A stretch of DNA of 26,147 bases from Verrucomicrobiota bacterium (GTDB taxonomy: Bacteria; Verrucomicrobiota; Verrucomicrobiia; Opitutales; Intestinicryptomonadaceae), in NCBI GenBank assembly GCA_003343565.1, contig QALA01000011.1, positions 1-26,147 of the forward strand, given 5' to 3'. Position numbers and translations under genes: made by a program. The notes beneath the pieces are model-generated. The model was not told the origin of the DNA. It saw only the letters and a program-made list of their open reading frames with translations, and did no database searches. Of this stretch, positions 7,070 through 15,398 are shown in pieces (within the stretch, counting starts at the first letter, position 1; the number at the start of each line of letters is the position of its first letter).

Positions 7070-8317
7070 TCAATTCGGCCTGATTGCAAATATGTTCATG
7101 GACACCGCGCGCGCGTCTTTAAATCTCACCCATTCTATCTCGTGGGCTTCGCCCCATGAATTTGAAATGGCAATCTCCTGCGTTTCGGCGTTGTATCCGA
7201 CTATATTGCAAACGTGGCCGGCGTCGAAGCCGTTGCTCTTCATTTTTAATGCGGGCATTTTTCTGGATCGGGAAATCCAATTTTTAAAGTCGCCCTTTTG
7301 CCGCTCTTTTGTTGTCAGAATCAGTCTGTCCCTAAATTCCGGAACGTAAAACAGGCACCAGCACATGGGTATTCCCCTGTCTATGTTTCTGGCTATCTGC
7401 GCAAAATTAAACTGCGACATGTCTATTCTCAGATTGTACGGCGAGACGACCTTGCGGGTATTGATTATTGCCGCCGACAAAATGGTTCCCCCGCCTTCGC
7501 CCGTATTTACGGCCGCGGCTATTTTGTGCATGTCTATGTCGTTTATGCCGTAATACAGAATGCACCGCTCGATGGTGGCGGGCATGCAATATCCCTTTCC
7601 GCCCTGATTGACCATGGGCATGTTTTTTATCCAAACGTCTCCGTTCGCGTTTCTTTCGACGTTCTTGTCCCAATCCATTTGCATGGTGACGCGGGGACGT
7701 TTCGCGGCGGAGTCCGCATCGAAGCCTGCGGGAAGAATCCGCAGCATTATGTATTCCTTTCGCTTGACGGCCAGATAGAAGTCGTTTGCTCCGTCCGTCC
7801 AGAGCTTTGCCGGCTCCGAATTTCTCCCGCCTCCGAGCCTTGCGTTTCGATATTTTCCGAAAATTTCGGACAGCGCCTCCGAAAGCTTCTTCTCCTGAAT
7901 CTGCATTTTGCGGGTGTCGTCGGAGGTCCATTTTCCGTCGCCAATCGAGTCTCCCTTGTTGAAAAATACGATTTGTATTTCCGACACTTTTCCGCCTTGC
8001 GCCTCAAACGCGAACTGTTCCGCCCGGACGCCGAATATCCTGTTCGATACGTAGGACGAATACCTCGTCATGGTCTGCGACTTCGTAAGTTCGAATCTCG
8101 CGCCCAGCCTTGCGGAGAGCGCCTCCGGAGTTTCGCTCCATATGTTCGAGGCGGAAAAGAGCGGTATGGACATCGCCGAATTTACAATCTTGTAATCGGT
8201 TTTTCCAAGTTCCGATTTTCCCACGTCCGCCGGCTTGAAACCGGCGCGCGCGAATGCGGCCCAAGAAATAATCAGAGCCGCCGACATTAAAAATTTTCCC
8301 GCATCGCAAAACCGCAT
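7070..8317 (-). CDS. Exported papain-like (C39/C1-type) cysteine peptidase
   Basis: A 415-residue protein with a hydrophobic export signal at about residues 9-25 ending near ARAG. The C-terminal domain (about 230-415) has all the papain-fold landmarks in order: oxyanion Gln238 and nucleophile Cys244 in NQGGKGYC, His368 in DAGHVCNIVGYN, and Asn386 followed by Ser-Trp-Gly in ISNSWGE. The arrangement is closest to peptidase family C39-like or BtrH/C1-like domains. Residues about 27-225 form a separate N-terminal region of unknown family, with TDYKIVNSAM at its start and strand-rich stretches. There is no ABC transporter next to it, so this is not a bacteriocin-processing C39 exporter; it is more likely a free periplasmic or surface peptidase. 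It stands alone between long spacers. The start ATG at 8317 gives a complete signal peptide; ATG at 8287 would shorten it. Confidence 0.78.
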   Translation of the reverse strand: MRFCDAGKFLMSAALIISWAAFARAGFKPADVGKSELGKTDYKIVNSAMSIPLFSASNIWSETPEALSARLGARFELTKSQTMTRYSSYVSNRIFGVRAEQFAFEAQGGKVSEIQIVFFNKGDSIGDGKWTSDDTRKMQIQEKKLSEALSEIFGKYRNARLGGGRNSEPAKLWTDGANDFYLAVKRKEYIMLRILPAGFDADSAAKRPRVTMQMDWDKNVERNANGDVWIKNMPMVNQGGKGYCMPATIERCILYYGINDIDMHKIAAAVNTGEGGGTILSAAIINTRKVVSPYNLRIDMSQFNFAQIARNIDRGIPMCWCLFYVPEFRDRLILTTKERQKGDFKNWISRSRKMPALKMKSNGFDAGHVCNIVGYNAETQEIAISNSWGEAHEIEWVRFKDARAVSMNIFAIRPN

Positions 8318-8801
8318 GGCCTACAATTTGCAAAGCGTAAAAAAAACCCGCTATTTTACAACAGTTTTTTTGGAACCGCCGCGCGCCTTTACGCCGAACC
8401 GCCACGCGCTTTTTATAAGAAGGTAGGGCGGGGAGAATAGGATAGGGCGGGGAGGAGACAATCGCAAATCCGGAAAGTTTGAGTTTGCGTTGCGGAAATG
8501 AAAACGGCGGCGATTTATTTTTCGTTAAAGCGCATCGAAGGCGTACAAGCTGATCTCTTGCATACCGGCGCACTGCGCAATTTCCGCGCGCAGGATTTCA
8601 AATCTGCGAGCAAAACCGCCCTTTGCGGCGCGCCTTTGCGTACGGCGTTTTTCAATGCCCGCAACTGCGGCGGTTGTGCGCCGCTTCCCGATGCAAGGCC
8701 TTCCGTTAAAATGGCGCGTATTCGTCGGTCGCCTGCGGGCCGATTGCGCAAAAGCGAGAACTCATGTTCGCCCCGATGGAGCTTCCTTCGCGCCGCGCGC
8801 T
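8318..8801. other. Gene-free spacer upstream of the peptidase gene
   Basis: This makes up most of a 577-base gap (8318-8894) between the peptidase start and the SET gene stop. The frames at 8498-8875 (plus) and 8515-9003 (minus) are unrelated to known proteins in appearance, run into the terminator and are rejected. It contains a two-copy direct repeat (listed) and AT-rich runs at 8330-8372 and 8411-8420 that could hold the peptidase promoter, but no convincing -35/-10 pair. Confidence 0.5.
8424..8455. repeat. Two-copy 19-base-spaced direct repeat upstream of peptidase gene
   Basis: The 12-mer tagggcggggag occurs at 8424-8435 and again at 8443-8454, exactly 19 bases apart. It lies about 110 bases upstream of the peptidase start. 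The spacing of nearly two helical turns would suit a dimeric or tandemly bound regulator. It could equally be a slipped duplication. Confidence 0.5.
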
Positions 8802-8840
8802 TAAAAAAATCGAGCCCGACAGCAAAACCTCCATCGGGCT
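8802..8840 (-). terminator. Rho-independent terminator of the long minus-strand operon
   Basis: Read on the minus strand, arm AGCCCGA (8840-8834), a 14-base loop and arm TCGGGCT (8819-8813) are followed by cgattttttt (8812-8803). The stem with its T tract is canonical, 55 bases beyond the stop of the SET gene. It marks the end of the dsbD-to-SET transcription unit. Confidence 0.85.
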
Positions 8841-8894
8841 TCGGCCTGCGCCCGCCCGCCCGACAGCGGGGATAGAAGCGACGCAAAAGGCGCG

Positions 8895-9416
8895 TCATTC
8901 CTTGCGGGGTTTCGGCCTGCGTCCGCGCAGCATTTTTCGCAGCCGCTTTCTGTCCTCGACGGACACTATGTATCCGACGCACTCCGGAAATCCGCAGCGG
9001 CACGGGTGGTCGAGAAAGTGCTCCAGCGCGTAGCCGTAGTTGTATAAAATCTCCTCGCCCGCGGCTATGTCGCGCGTGGCGTAAATGAGTATTTTTCCGT
9101 CCTCGCAGACGGCTTCGCTGTTGGTTCGGCAGGCGTGGTTTATGTATTTTGCGTCGTTGTAGTCGAAATTTCCGTCGATGTCGAATTTGTCGTCAAGCTC
9201 GAATATGTACACCGCGCCGGAACCGCTTTCCTTCGCCGCCTTTTCGTATTCAAGCCCCCTTCGGTTCGACTCTTCCTTGTCGATTTTTTCGCCCAGATAT
9301 TCAATGATAAATTCGCCCTCGGCTATGTCGCGGGCGGCAAACACGCCCATTCCGTGAATCTCGGATTTTTTTACGACGTATTTCCGGCCTTCGCTGTCGC
9401 GCTTTTCGAGTGGCAT
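8895..9416 (-). CDS. SET-domain protein lysine methyltransferase with post-SET motif
   Basis: 173 residues made up of one SET domain. HGMGVFAARDIAEGEFIIEY (21-40) is the SAM-binding first motif. INHACRTNSEA (92-102) corresponds to the NHS-type pseudoknot strand (Asn93, His94), and GEEILYNYGY (120-129) supplies the catalytic tyrosine region (Tyr127 or Tyr129). Cys139, Cys141 and Cys146 form a CxCx4C post-SET zinc motif completed by Cys96 as in eukaryotic enzymes. It should transfer methyl groups from SAM to lysine side chains; the substrate is unknown. The last 20 residues are very basic (RKRLRKMLRGRRPKPRK), which may bind nucleic acid or an acidic partner. It is the last gene of the operon, 4 bases after panB, and is followed by a strong terminator. 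Bacterial SET proteins are known from chlamydiae and other groups, often thought to be acquired from eukaryotes. Confidence 0.87.
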   Translation of the reverse strand: MPLEKRDSEGRKYVVKKSEIHGMGVFAARDIAEGEFIIEYLGEKIDKEESNRRGLEYEKAAKESGSGAVYIFELDDKFDIDGNFDYNDAKYINHACRTNSEAVCEDGKILIYATRDIAAGEEILYNYGYALEHFLDHPCRCGFPECVGYIVSVEDRKRLRKMLRGRRPKPRKE

Positions 9417-9420
9417 GGCT

Positions 9421-10200
9421 CTACTTTTCGCGTTCGGGAAACGTTCCGCTTTTTATTTCGGAAAAGAAAGTTTCGTAGGCGCGCAGGACGTCGGCGCGAA
9501 GATTGGCGAACTTCTTTGCGAACGGCGGTGGATTTTCCGTCAATCCGAGCGCGTCCGAAAACACCAAAACCTGCCCGTCGCAGTCGGGTCCGGAGCCTAT
9601 TCCGATGACGGGAATTTTCACGGATTCCGACACCGCTTTCGCCGCGTCCGCATCGCACATTTCCAGAAGAAGCGCGAACGCCCCAGCACGCTCAAGGGCG
9701 AGCGCGTCGCCTATTATTGCGTCGCGCTCCTGCGGGGTTTTGCCGAACTTTCTATATCCGCCCAGCTTCAGATACTGTTGCGGCTCAAGCCCTATGTGCC
9801 CCATGACGGCGATTCCGGCGTCGCAGAGCGCGGCGATTTTGCCGGCGATTTTTGCGCCGCCCTCGATTTTGACCGCATGGGCGCCGGCGCGAAGCAGGCT
9901 TGCGCAATCGTCCAAAAGCGGATCCAAACTGCGGTGCGCCAGAGCGAACGGGAGGTCTGCCAGAATCATTGCGTCGGCCGTCGCGCGCGCGACGGCCGCA
10001 ACGTGGTGGCGCATCATGTCAAGCGTGACCGGCACCGTGGAATCAAATCCCAAATAGACGTTTCCCAGCGAATCCCCCACCAGAATTATGTCCGCACCGG
10101 CTTCGTCGGCAAGGCGCGCAAAGAGCGCGTCGTAGGCCGTTATCATCGATATTTTTTCCCCGCCCTTTTTGCGGCGCAGGGATTTTGTGGTAGTTTTCAT
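9421..10200 (-). CDS. panB: 3-methyl-2-oxobutanoate hydroxymethyltransferase
   Basis: PanB makes ketopantoate from 2-oxoisovalerate and 5,10-methylene-tetrahydrofolate, the first committed step to pantothenate and CoA, in the cytoplasm. The 259 residues match the usual length of about 260-280. ITAYDALFARLADEAGADIILVGDS opens the TIM barrel. Metal and substrate residues fit Asp43 (VGDSLGN), Asp82 (LADLPF) and Glu113 (VKIEGG), and the catalytic base fits Glu180 (LLLEMCDA). IPVIGIGSGPDCDGQVLVFSD is the diagnostic C-terminal loop. It lies 6 bases after the asmA-like gene and 4 bases before the SET gene, so it is cotranscribed. panC and panD are not in the window. No clear Shine-Dalgarno is present, as for other internal genes of this operon. 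Confidence 0.96.
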   Translation of the reverse strand: MKTTTKSLRRKKGGEKISMITAYDALFARLADEAGADIILVGDSLGNVYLGFDSTVPVTLDMMRHHVAAVARATADAMILADLPFALAHRSLDPLLDDCASLLRAGAHAVKIEGGAKIAGKIAALCDAGIAVMGHIGLEPQQYLKLGGYRKFGKTPQERDAIIGDALALERAGAFALLLEMCDADAAKAVSESVKIPVIGIGSGPDCDGQVLVFSDALGLTENPPPFAKKFANLRADVLRAYETFFSEIKSGTFPEREK

Positions 10201-10206
10201 TTTTTG

Positions 10207-13200
10207 CTATTTGAAAATATTGAGCAGGGGCCGCCGGCTTTCCGTCCTGTTTCCCAGCAGCACGTCGAGAAGGTTGTTCTTGGGCTTGGAGACGGTTCCC
10301 GAAAATTCAAAAGTCGGCCCGAGGTAGTATCCTTTTACGTCAGCCGGCTTTTCGCAATAGTTTATTTTCCGCATGAGGTTTGCCAGCCCGTCGTTTGAGA
10401 CGAGCATTTCAATGGGTATTGACATTCGCATGTCGGATATGTGCAGGTTGGGGTCGAAGTATATCTTTCCCGCGCGCGAGCGAAGAAGGAATTTTGGCGT
10501 GACTATCGATGCGGAATCCACGTTGAAGTCGTATGTGTCCGAATTGCGCGAGAGCGAGACGGAGACCGAAGAATAATCTATCGACGTGAATATTTCCAGC
10601 AGCTCTCCCATTCCTCCGACTCCCCCGCTTTTTCCGCCCAAAATGCCGCCAGCAATTTTGAGCGCAACGCTTGCCGCCGCCGCAGTCGCCCCAGCCGCGG
10701 AACGTTCGTCTATGAGCCTTATCACGCCGCCGCTCCGGCTGGACACGCCGGCCTTGAATGTAGCGAACTGGAAGAGGTGGGCGAGGTTGTTGCCGCTTGC
10801 GTCGGCCGCGAGGGACATGTCGAACAGGCCGGTCATGGGCGGAACGCCGTCTCCGGAGAAGGCCTTTGAAACGTCGAAATTTTCCACGCCGGCTTTTGCG
10901 TTTTTAACCGAGTAGGGCGCGGGGGCGGAGGCGTCGAATGTCGCTTTGAAATCGGCGGAAGCTTCGGCGCCGCAGATTTTCATGGAGGCTTTGTCGAGCG
11001 AGAGTTCCCGCGGGGCGGCTTTCGCTTTTGCAAAAAAGTTCGAAAATAGTATTTTCCCCGCGCTGGAAAAGGCTCCGATTTTGATGTCTGCCGAAAGCGC
11101 GCAGCCTAAGTCCCATACGGCTTTGGAGTCCCGTTTTGCGATGGAGTCGGCCTTGCGGGATTCGGATTCTTGCCCGTCCGTTTGGGGAAGCCTGTCGGGG
11201 CGGACGATTTTCTTGCGGCCCGTGCGCACATTCTCTTTGGCGTTCTCCTTTGCGCGGGCGATTTTTTCGCTTTGCCCGTCCTCTTGCGGCCGGGAGGAGG
11301 CCAGCGACGAAAAGAAGGAAACGTCTTCGGCGGTGAGAGACTTGGCGTTTAGCTCGATTTCAACGGGCTCTCCCGCGAAGATTTTTGCCGACAAATCGCT
11401 CGATCCATGCGCGCCGTGCGTTTGCGCTTCCGCCGACAGCCGCGCGCCGGAAAGCTTCCAGTTCGGAAGGTCGGATTCAAACGCGGCGTTTAGCGAGCCT
11501 TCCAAAACGTCCAATCCGCCCTTCGCTTCGGCGACTTTCAGGTTTGAAATCTTGAAATCCAATTTCGCCTCCCTCTTTCCAAATTCTCCGGAGGCGTCAA
11601 TAAATCCGCTCAGTATGTCCAGTTTCCCGCTCAGGGCGGGCTGCGCCAGCACGCGCGGAATTGAGGCGGAAGCCTTGAATGTCCCGCCTTCGGCAACCCC
11701 CGCCGCAAGCGCGGCCTCGCCCGACAGCGTGAGAATCGGAGTTGGGCCGTCGGAGAGCGCAAATTCGGAAACGCAGATTTTGGAGGTTGAAAAATCTTGG
11801 GCGCACTCGGCGGCGGCGTCTAAGGAAAATCCGATATCGCGCAGCAGCGGCGCGCCTTCTGCGGAAACGTTCAGGGATTTTGCGCGCATTTGGACTTTCG
11901 CCGAGAGCGTCCGCTTTTCGGAATCGGAAAATACGTTTGCGCTCAACGCCGCGCTCTCGCCGTCGACGCTCGGCAGAAGCGGTTTGATTAGCCCGAAGGG
12001 AATGTCGGAGGTTTTTACGGTTAGAATCTCTCCTGCGGGGAAGTCGCAGATGAAGGGTTTAAGCTCAAATTTCAACGGGCGCAAAAGCTCGGCCGAAAGC
12101 GTCGCGGATTTGCCGGGAGCGAAAATTTCGGCCGAAAGGGACTCCAGCGCGACCCGGCTGGGATTGAAATCGACTTCCGCCGAGGCCCGCACCTCAAGGT
12201 TGTCCGCCTTTGCCGCCGCCAGCCATTCGCGGCGCTCCAAAATGGGATTGGCGGATCCCTGCGCGGCGATTTTTGCGCGCGTGCCCGTTTTGGAATGCTC
12301 GATGTTTGCCGAAAGCGAGAGCGTCGACGCGGCTTCCCCCGCAATTTTTGCGGAAATTTCCGCGCTTGCGGAGGCGTCCGGACGCGCCGATATGCGCGCG
12401 GAAACGGAAGCGTTAAAATTTTTCAAAAGAACGTCTTTGCCTTTGGCGAGGGAAAGCCGGGCGATATTTACCGGGGCTTGGCTCGCAAACACCGCGGAAT
12501 TGCCGCCGTCAAACGACAAATCGAAAACTCCGGAAATCGGCAGCGACGAAAATTCCATTCCCCCCAAACCGTTTAGCAGCGACGGCGAAAAATTCGCCAA
12601 CCTCATCGTTGCAAGCCTCCCAGCCGGCAGCTTTGAAAAGTCGCCGCGCCCAAAGCCGAAGGGCGTGGCGGATTTTATTTCCAGGAGATTCGAGCCGTTT
12701 TCAAAAAGGTACGCGGCGACTTCCTCCACAAAAAAATCTCCTCCCGCCTTGCGCGCTGAAAGTTCCGCGTTGATTTGCGCGCCGCGAATTTCCGGAAGCT
12801 CCCGAATATTTGAAACGGCGTTTTTTGCGGTCAATTTGACCGACGCCGAATCCCCGAAACCGGAGAAGGAAAATTCCGCAAAGATTTTCGAATCGAACTT
12901 GGGCAGCCGCTCGAACGCGTTTGAAAATTCCGCAAGGCGCGACGACGAGATGTCCGACTGCACTTTTCCCGTCCCCTCCGACGCGTCCTCCGAGAGCGAC
13001 ATCATCGCCGAAATCCACGTTTCCTCCCCGCGGGACAGGCGAGCCTTTAATACCGTTCCGCGCTTCTGCGGCCGCAGCGTTATTTCCAAAAGCGCATTTT
13101 GTCCGCCGAGCATCTGCGTTGCTAAAGAGCATTTAAAATCCATCGAACGCAGCGCAAAGTTTTTGCCGCATTTCGCGTCTGCAAGCTCCGCTTTAAGCGC

Positions 13201-13767
13201 AAGCGGACTGTTTTTTCCGTCCTCAATCCGCAGGTCGGCGCTTGCGCGGGACACATTGAGCGACCACTCGCGCAGCGCCGACAATGCCGGCTCCGAATTT
13301 TTCGCCGACGCTTTCGGGGCGCCTTTCAATTTCTCCCCGCTTCCGCCGGCCTCCGCCGACGTTCGATTTTGCCCCGCGACATTTTGCCCCGCAGCAAGCG
13401 CGGAGTCTGCCGACCGAATTTGCGTCTCCGCCGCCGCGTTTTTTTCTTCGCGCGCAAAGCGGACGCTCGAATCTTCTAAAACCAGGCTCTCTATTTCGAC
13501 GCGTTTTGACAACAGCGAAAGAAATGACAGCTTTGCCTCCAAAAGGCCTATCGATATTTCCGCTCCCGTCGGCATGGGAAGCCTAAGCCCCCTTAGAGAC
13601 AAGCTGCCCATGCCGACCGAAAGCGACTCCAATCCCGCTCCCGCAAAATGTCTGGCCAATATTCCGGAGGCGATTTTCGTCTGCACCGGCGAAAACGCGA
13701 GCGACAAGAGCGCGGCCAAAGACGACAAAACCGCCGCGCAGACAAGCACGATAATGATTTTTTTCAT
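10207..13767 (-). CDS. AsmA/TamB-like giant envelope protein
   Basis: 1186 residues with a single N-terminal membrane anchor (about 4-25) followed by a very long, strand-rich, low-Cys body. The pattern is AsmA-like: an early motif of alternating strands (GLESLSVGMGSLSLRGLRLP, 45-64), many repeats of SL-x-A-type strands, and a C-terminal part (about 950-1186) with GLFDMSLAADASG, DYSSVSVSLSRNSDTYDFN and a final FEFSGTVSKPKNNLLDVLLG. Known AsmA/YhdP/TamB-clan proteins bridge the inner and outer membrane and help move phospholipid or assemble outer-membrane components. A similar role is inferred here. A Lys/Arg/Glu-rich stretch around 840-885 may be an unstructured insert. Its ATG overlaps the stop of the glycosyltransferase gene by ATGA, implying translational coupling. 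No TonB or TamA partner is adjacent. Confidence 0.7.
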   Translation of the reverse strand: MKKIIIVLVCAAVLSSLAALLSLAFSPVQTKIASGILARHFAGAGLESLSVGMGSLSLRGLRLPMPTGAEISIGLLEAKLSFLSLLSKRVEIESLVLEDSSVRFAREEKNAAAETQIRSADSALAAGQNVAGQNRTSAEAGGSGEKLKGAPKASAKNSEPALSALREWSLNVSRASADLRIEDGKNSPLALKAELADAKCGKNFALRSMDFKCSLATQMLGGQNALLEITLRPQKRGTVLKARLSRGEETWISAMMSLSEDASEGTGKVQSDISSSRLAEFSNAFERLPKFDSKIFAEFSFSGFGDSASVKLTAKNAVSNIRELPEIRGAQINAELSARKAGGDFFVEEVAAYLFENGSNLLEIKSATPFGFGRGDFSKLPAGRLATMRLANFSPSLLNGLGGMEFSSLPISGVFDLSFDGGNSAVFASQAPVNIARLSLAKGKDVLLKNFNASVSARISARPDASASAEISAKIAGEAASTLSLSANIEHSKTGTRAKIAAQGSANPILERREWLAAAKADNLEVRASAEVDFNPSRVALESLSAEIFAPGKSATLSAELLRPLKFELKPFICDFPAGEILTVKTSDIPFGLIKPLLPSVDGESAALSANVFSDSEKRTLSAKVQMRAKSLNVSAEGAPLLRDIGFSLDAAAECAQDFSTSKICVSEFALSDGPTPILTLSGEAALAAGVAEGGTFKASASIPRVLAQPALSGKLDILSGFIDASGEFGKREAKLDFKISNLKVAEAKGGLDVLEGSLNAAFESDLPNWKLSGARLSAEAQTHGAHGSSDLSAKIFAGEPVEIELNAKSLTAEDVSFFSSLASSRPQEDGQSEKIARAKENAKENVRTGRKKIVRPDRLPQTDGQESESRKADSIAKRDSKAVWDLGCALSADIKIGAFSSAGKILFSNFFAKAKAAPRELSLDKASMKICGAEASADFKATFDASAPAPYSVKNAKAGVENFDVSKAFSGDGVPPMTGLFDMSLAADASGNNLAHLFQFATFKAGVSSRSGGVIRLIDERSAAGATAAAASVALKIAGGILGGKSGGVGGMGELLEIFTSIDYSSVSVSLSRNSDTYDFNVDSASIVTPKFLLRSRAGKIYFDPNLHISDMRMSIPIEMLVSNDGLANLMRKINYCEKPADVKGYYLGPTFEFSGTVSKPKNNLLDVLLGNRTESRRPLLNIFK

Positions 13768-15398
13768 TGTTCCAACGACGCCTCAAACAGCGGTTTTTTT
13801 ATCCAAACCCAGAGCACGAGATTTTTTCTCAGCCCGAAAAATTCCTGAATGTAATCGCCGGATTTGAGAGACTTTTCCGCCTCTTCGGCGAACGGGGCGT
13901 CGCACGCGACGATTTCGAAGTCCCCGATATTTTCCGGCAGTCCGCCGCTCCAAAATCCGGCGTTTTTGTATTTGCGCAAAAACCACGGCGCGGGCCACGG
14001 CGAATTTTTTGTGACGAACGCCACGGGAATGTCGCTCTTATATTCGGAAACTTTCGCGCAGCTGTCTATGCGCGCGATCAGGTTTTTGAAGTCGTTTACG
14101 GTGTGCGAGTACAGGTAGGGATTTCGCGGGTCGGAATGGAAGCGCCTGACCGACATGTCGCCGAGCCCGATCTGCCAGCACAGCAATCCGAGGACGGCGG
14201 CAATCCCCGTAATGCGCGCGAACGGCGACCCCGCCGAAAGCGCGCGGGATACGCCCCAGCCCGACGCAACCGACATCAGCAAGACGCCCGAAAGAGCCAG
14301 CCATGGATTTTTGTACGGTATGAGGCTTAAAATCGCGATGTTGAACATCGCCGCGAATCCGAAAAAGAGCGCGCAAAGCGCTCCGGTATTCCCCCTGTCG
14401 CCTCCGTTCGAAAGCCTCCCGCTTTTCATGTATGAATACGCCGCGCCGGCGAGCGATGCGCAAAAGAGCAGGGCGAACGGAAGTTCGCCGAAAGTTATCC
14501 CCTCGATTTTTTCCAGCCCGAAGAGTTTTAAATAGTAGAGCGCCCCCTGCGAATGTTCCGGGATTGCGGCCTTGCCGGCAAAGTGCGCGTAGCTGGCAAA
14601 CGCGTCGGCTATCCCCTTCGGATTTGAGAAAAACGACGAATAAAAGAGCGCGAATACAAATGCGAATCCGGCGGCGGCGACAGCCGCGCAGGAGAACAGC
14701 CGCCTGGGGCTCAAAATCGCCCTCGCGTTCCGCGCGAGCGCGGAGTCGAGCGCGCAACATGCAGCCGCCGCGAGGAAAACGGCCGCCAATCCGAGCGGCG
14801 CGGTCTCCTTTGTCGCCTGCGCCAGACCGGCGGAAAGCCCGAACAGCAGCGCGTTGAGCTTTCCCGGAGCGTTCAAAAACCTCCACGCCGCCGCCGCGCA
14901 CAGAAACATCGACAGCGCAAATATGATTTCGTGGACGAAGTAAACCGAGTATATCGAGCCTATCGACGAAACCCAGAAACACGCGAATCCGGCGAGAACC
15001 GCCGCAACTCCGAGCCTTCTTCTCAATAGCCAAAACGCCGCAAAAATCGCGGCGCAAACCGACATCGCAAAATGGCGCAACCGTTCGATTGAAAGCGAAT
15101 CGGAAGGCTTTTTTGCGGGGGCGGCCTCCGCGCCCGCTTGCGGGTTAGACTCGGCATTGTCCTGCGAAAACGCCGAACGCGCTTTGTCGCACAACAGCGC
15201 GTAGTAATAGAGGGTGGGACCGTGGGGGCCGTCGGGATTGTAGCGGTAGACTCCGCCGTCCAAGAGTTTTGAATATGTGTGCGCCTGTTCGGCCTCGTCC
15301 GCATGGGCGGCGCGGTTTTCCACGTTGTGCTCGCGCGCGGCGAATCCCCAATACAGCACCGCGGCAAAGAGGGCCAGATATGCGGCGTTTTTCAGCAT
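13764..15398 (-). CDS. Agl23-like (TIGR03663-type) polytopic membrane glycosyltransferase
   Basis: 544 residues from the chosen start with about ten to twelve hydrophobic segments and a soluble C-terminal domain. The first loop after TM1 carries HADEAEQAHTYSKLLDGG and YRYNPDGPHGPTLYY, the signature I associate with the TIGR03663 / Agl23 family of GT-C (PMT/ArnT-like) proteins; Asp34 and Glu35 are the likely catalytic loop acids. Such enzymes use polyprenyl-phosphate sugars to glycosylate proteins, lipids or glycans on the outer face of the membrane. The start at 15398 overlaps the thioesterase stop as ATGCTGA, a coupled arrangement. An upstream ATG at 15431 adds eleven residues but overlaps 40 bases, and its GGA abuts the ATG. 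The ATGA overlap with the asmA-like gene suggests joint expression. Confidence 0.8.
   Translation of the reverse strand: MLKNAAYLALFAAVLYWGFAAREHNVENRAAHADEAEQAHTYSKLLDGGVYRYNPDGPHGPTLYYYALLCDKARSAFSQDNAESNPQAGAEAAPAKKPSDSLSIERLRHFAMSVCAAIFAAFWLLRRRLGVAAVLAGFACFWVSSIGSIYSVYFVHEIIFALSMFLCAAAAWRFLNAPGKLNALLFGLSAGLAQATKETAPLGLAAVFLAAAACCALDSALARNARAILSPRRLFSCAAVAAAGFAFVFALFYSSFFSNPKGIADAFASYAHFAGKAAIPEHSQGALYYLKLFGLEKIEGITFGELPFALLFCASLAGAAYSYMKSGRLSNGGDRGNTGALCALFFGFAAMFNIAILSLIPYKNPWLALSGVLLMSVASGWGVSRALSAGSPFARITGIAAVLGLLCWQIGLGDMSVRRFHSDPRNPYLYSHTVNDFKNLIARIDSCAKVSEYKSDIPVAFVTKNSPWPAPWFLRKYKNAGFWSGGLPENIGDFEIVACDAPFAEEAEKSLKSGDYIQEFFGLRKNLVLWVWIKKPLFEASLEQ

Noticed and set aside
6772..7083. 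103-codon plus-strand frame in the long spacer
   Set aside because: Lys/Arg/Ala-rich with no ribosome site, and it spans the inverted repeat at 6809-6862 and runs into the peptidase stop.
8088..8100. gttcgaatc, like a tRNA T-loop
   Set aside because: No cloverleaf can be drawn around it, and it lies in the coding frame of the peptidase gene.
8498..9003. Overlapping frames in the spacer between the peptidase and SET genes
   Set aside because: They are low-complexity, run through the operon terminator, and have no recognisable domain or start signal.
10946..13867. A 973-codon open frame on the plus strand opposite the asmA-like gene
   Set aside because: It mirrors the codon bias of the real gene (Ser/Ala/Glu-rich translation, no domain, no ribosome site). 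The minus frame has a membrane anchor, AsmA pattern and operon spacing.
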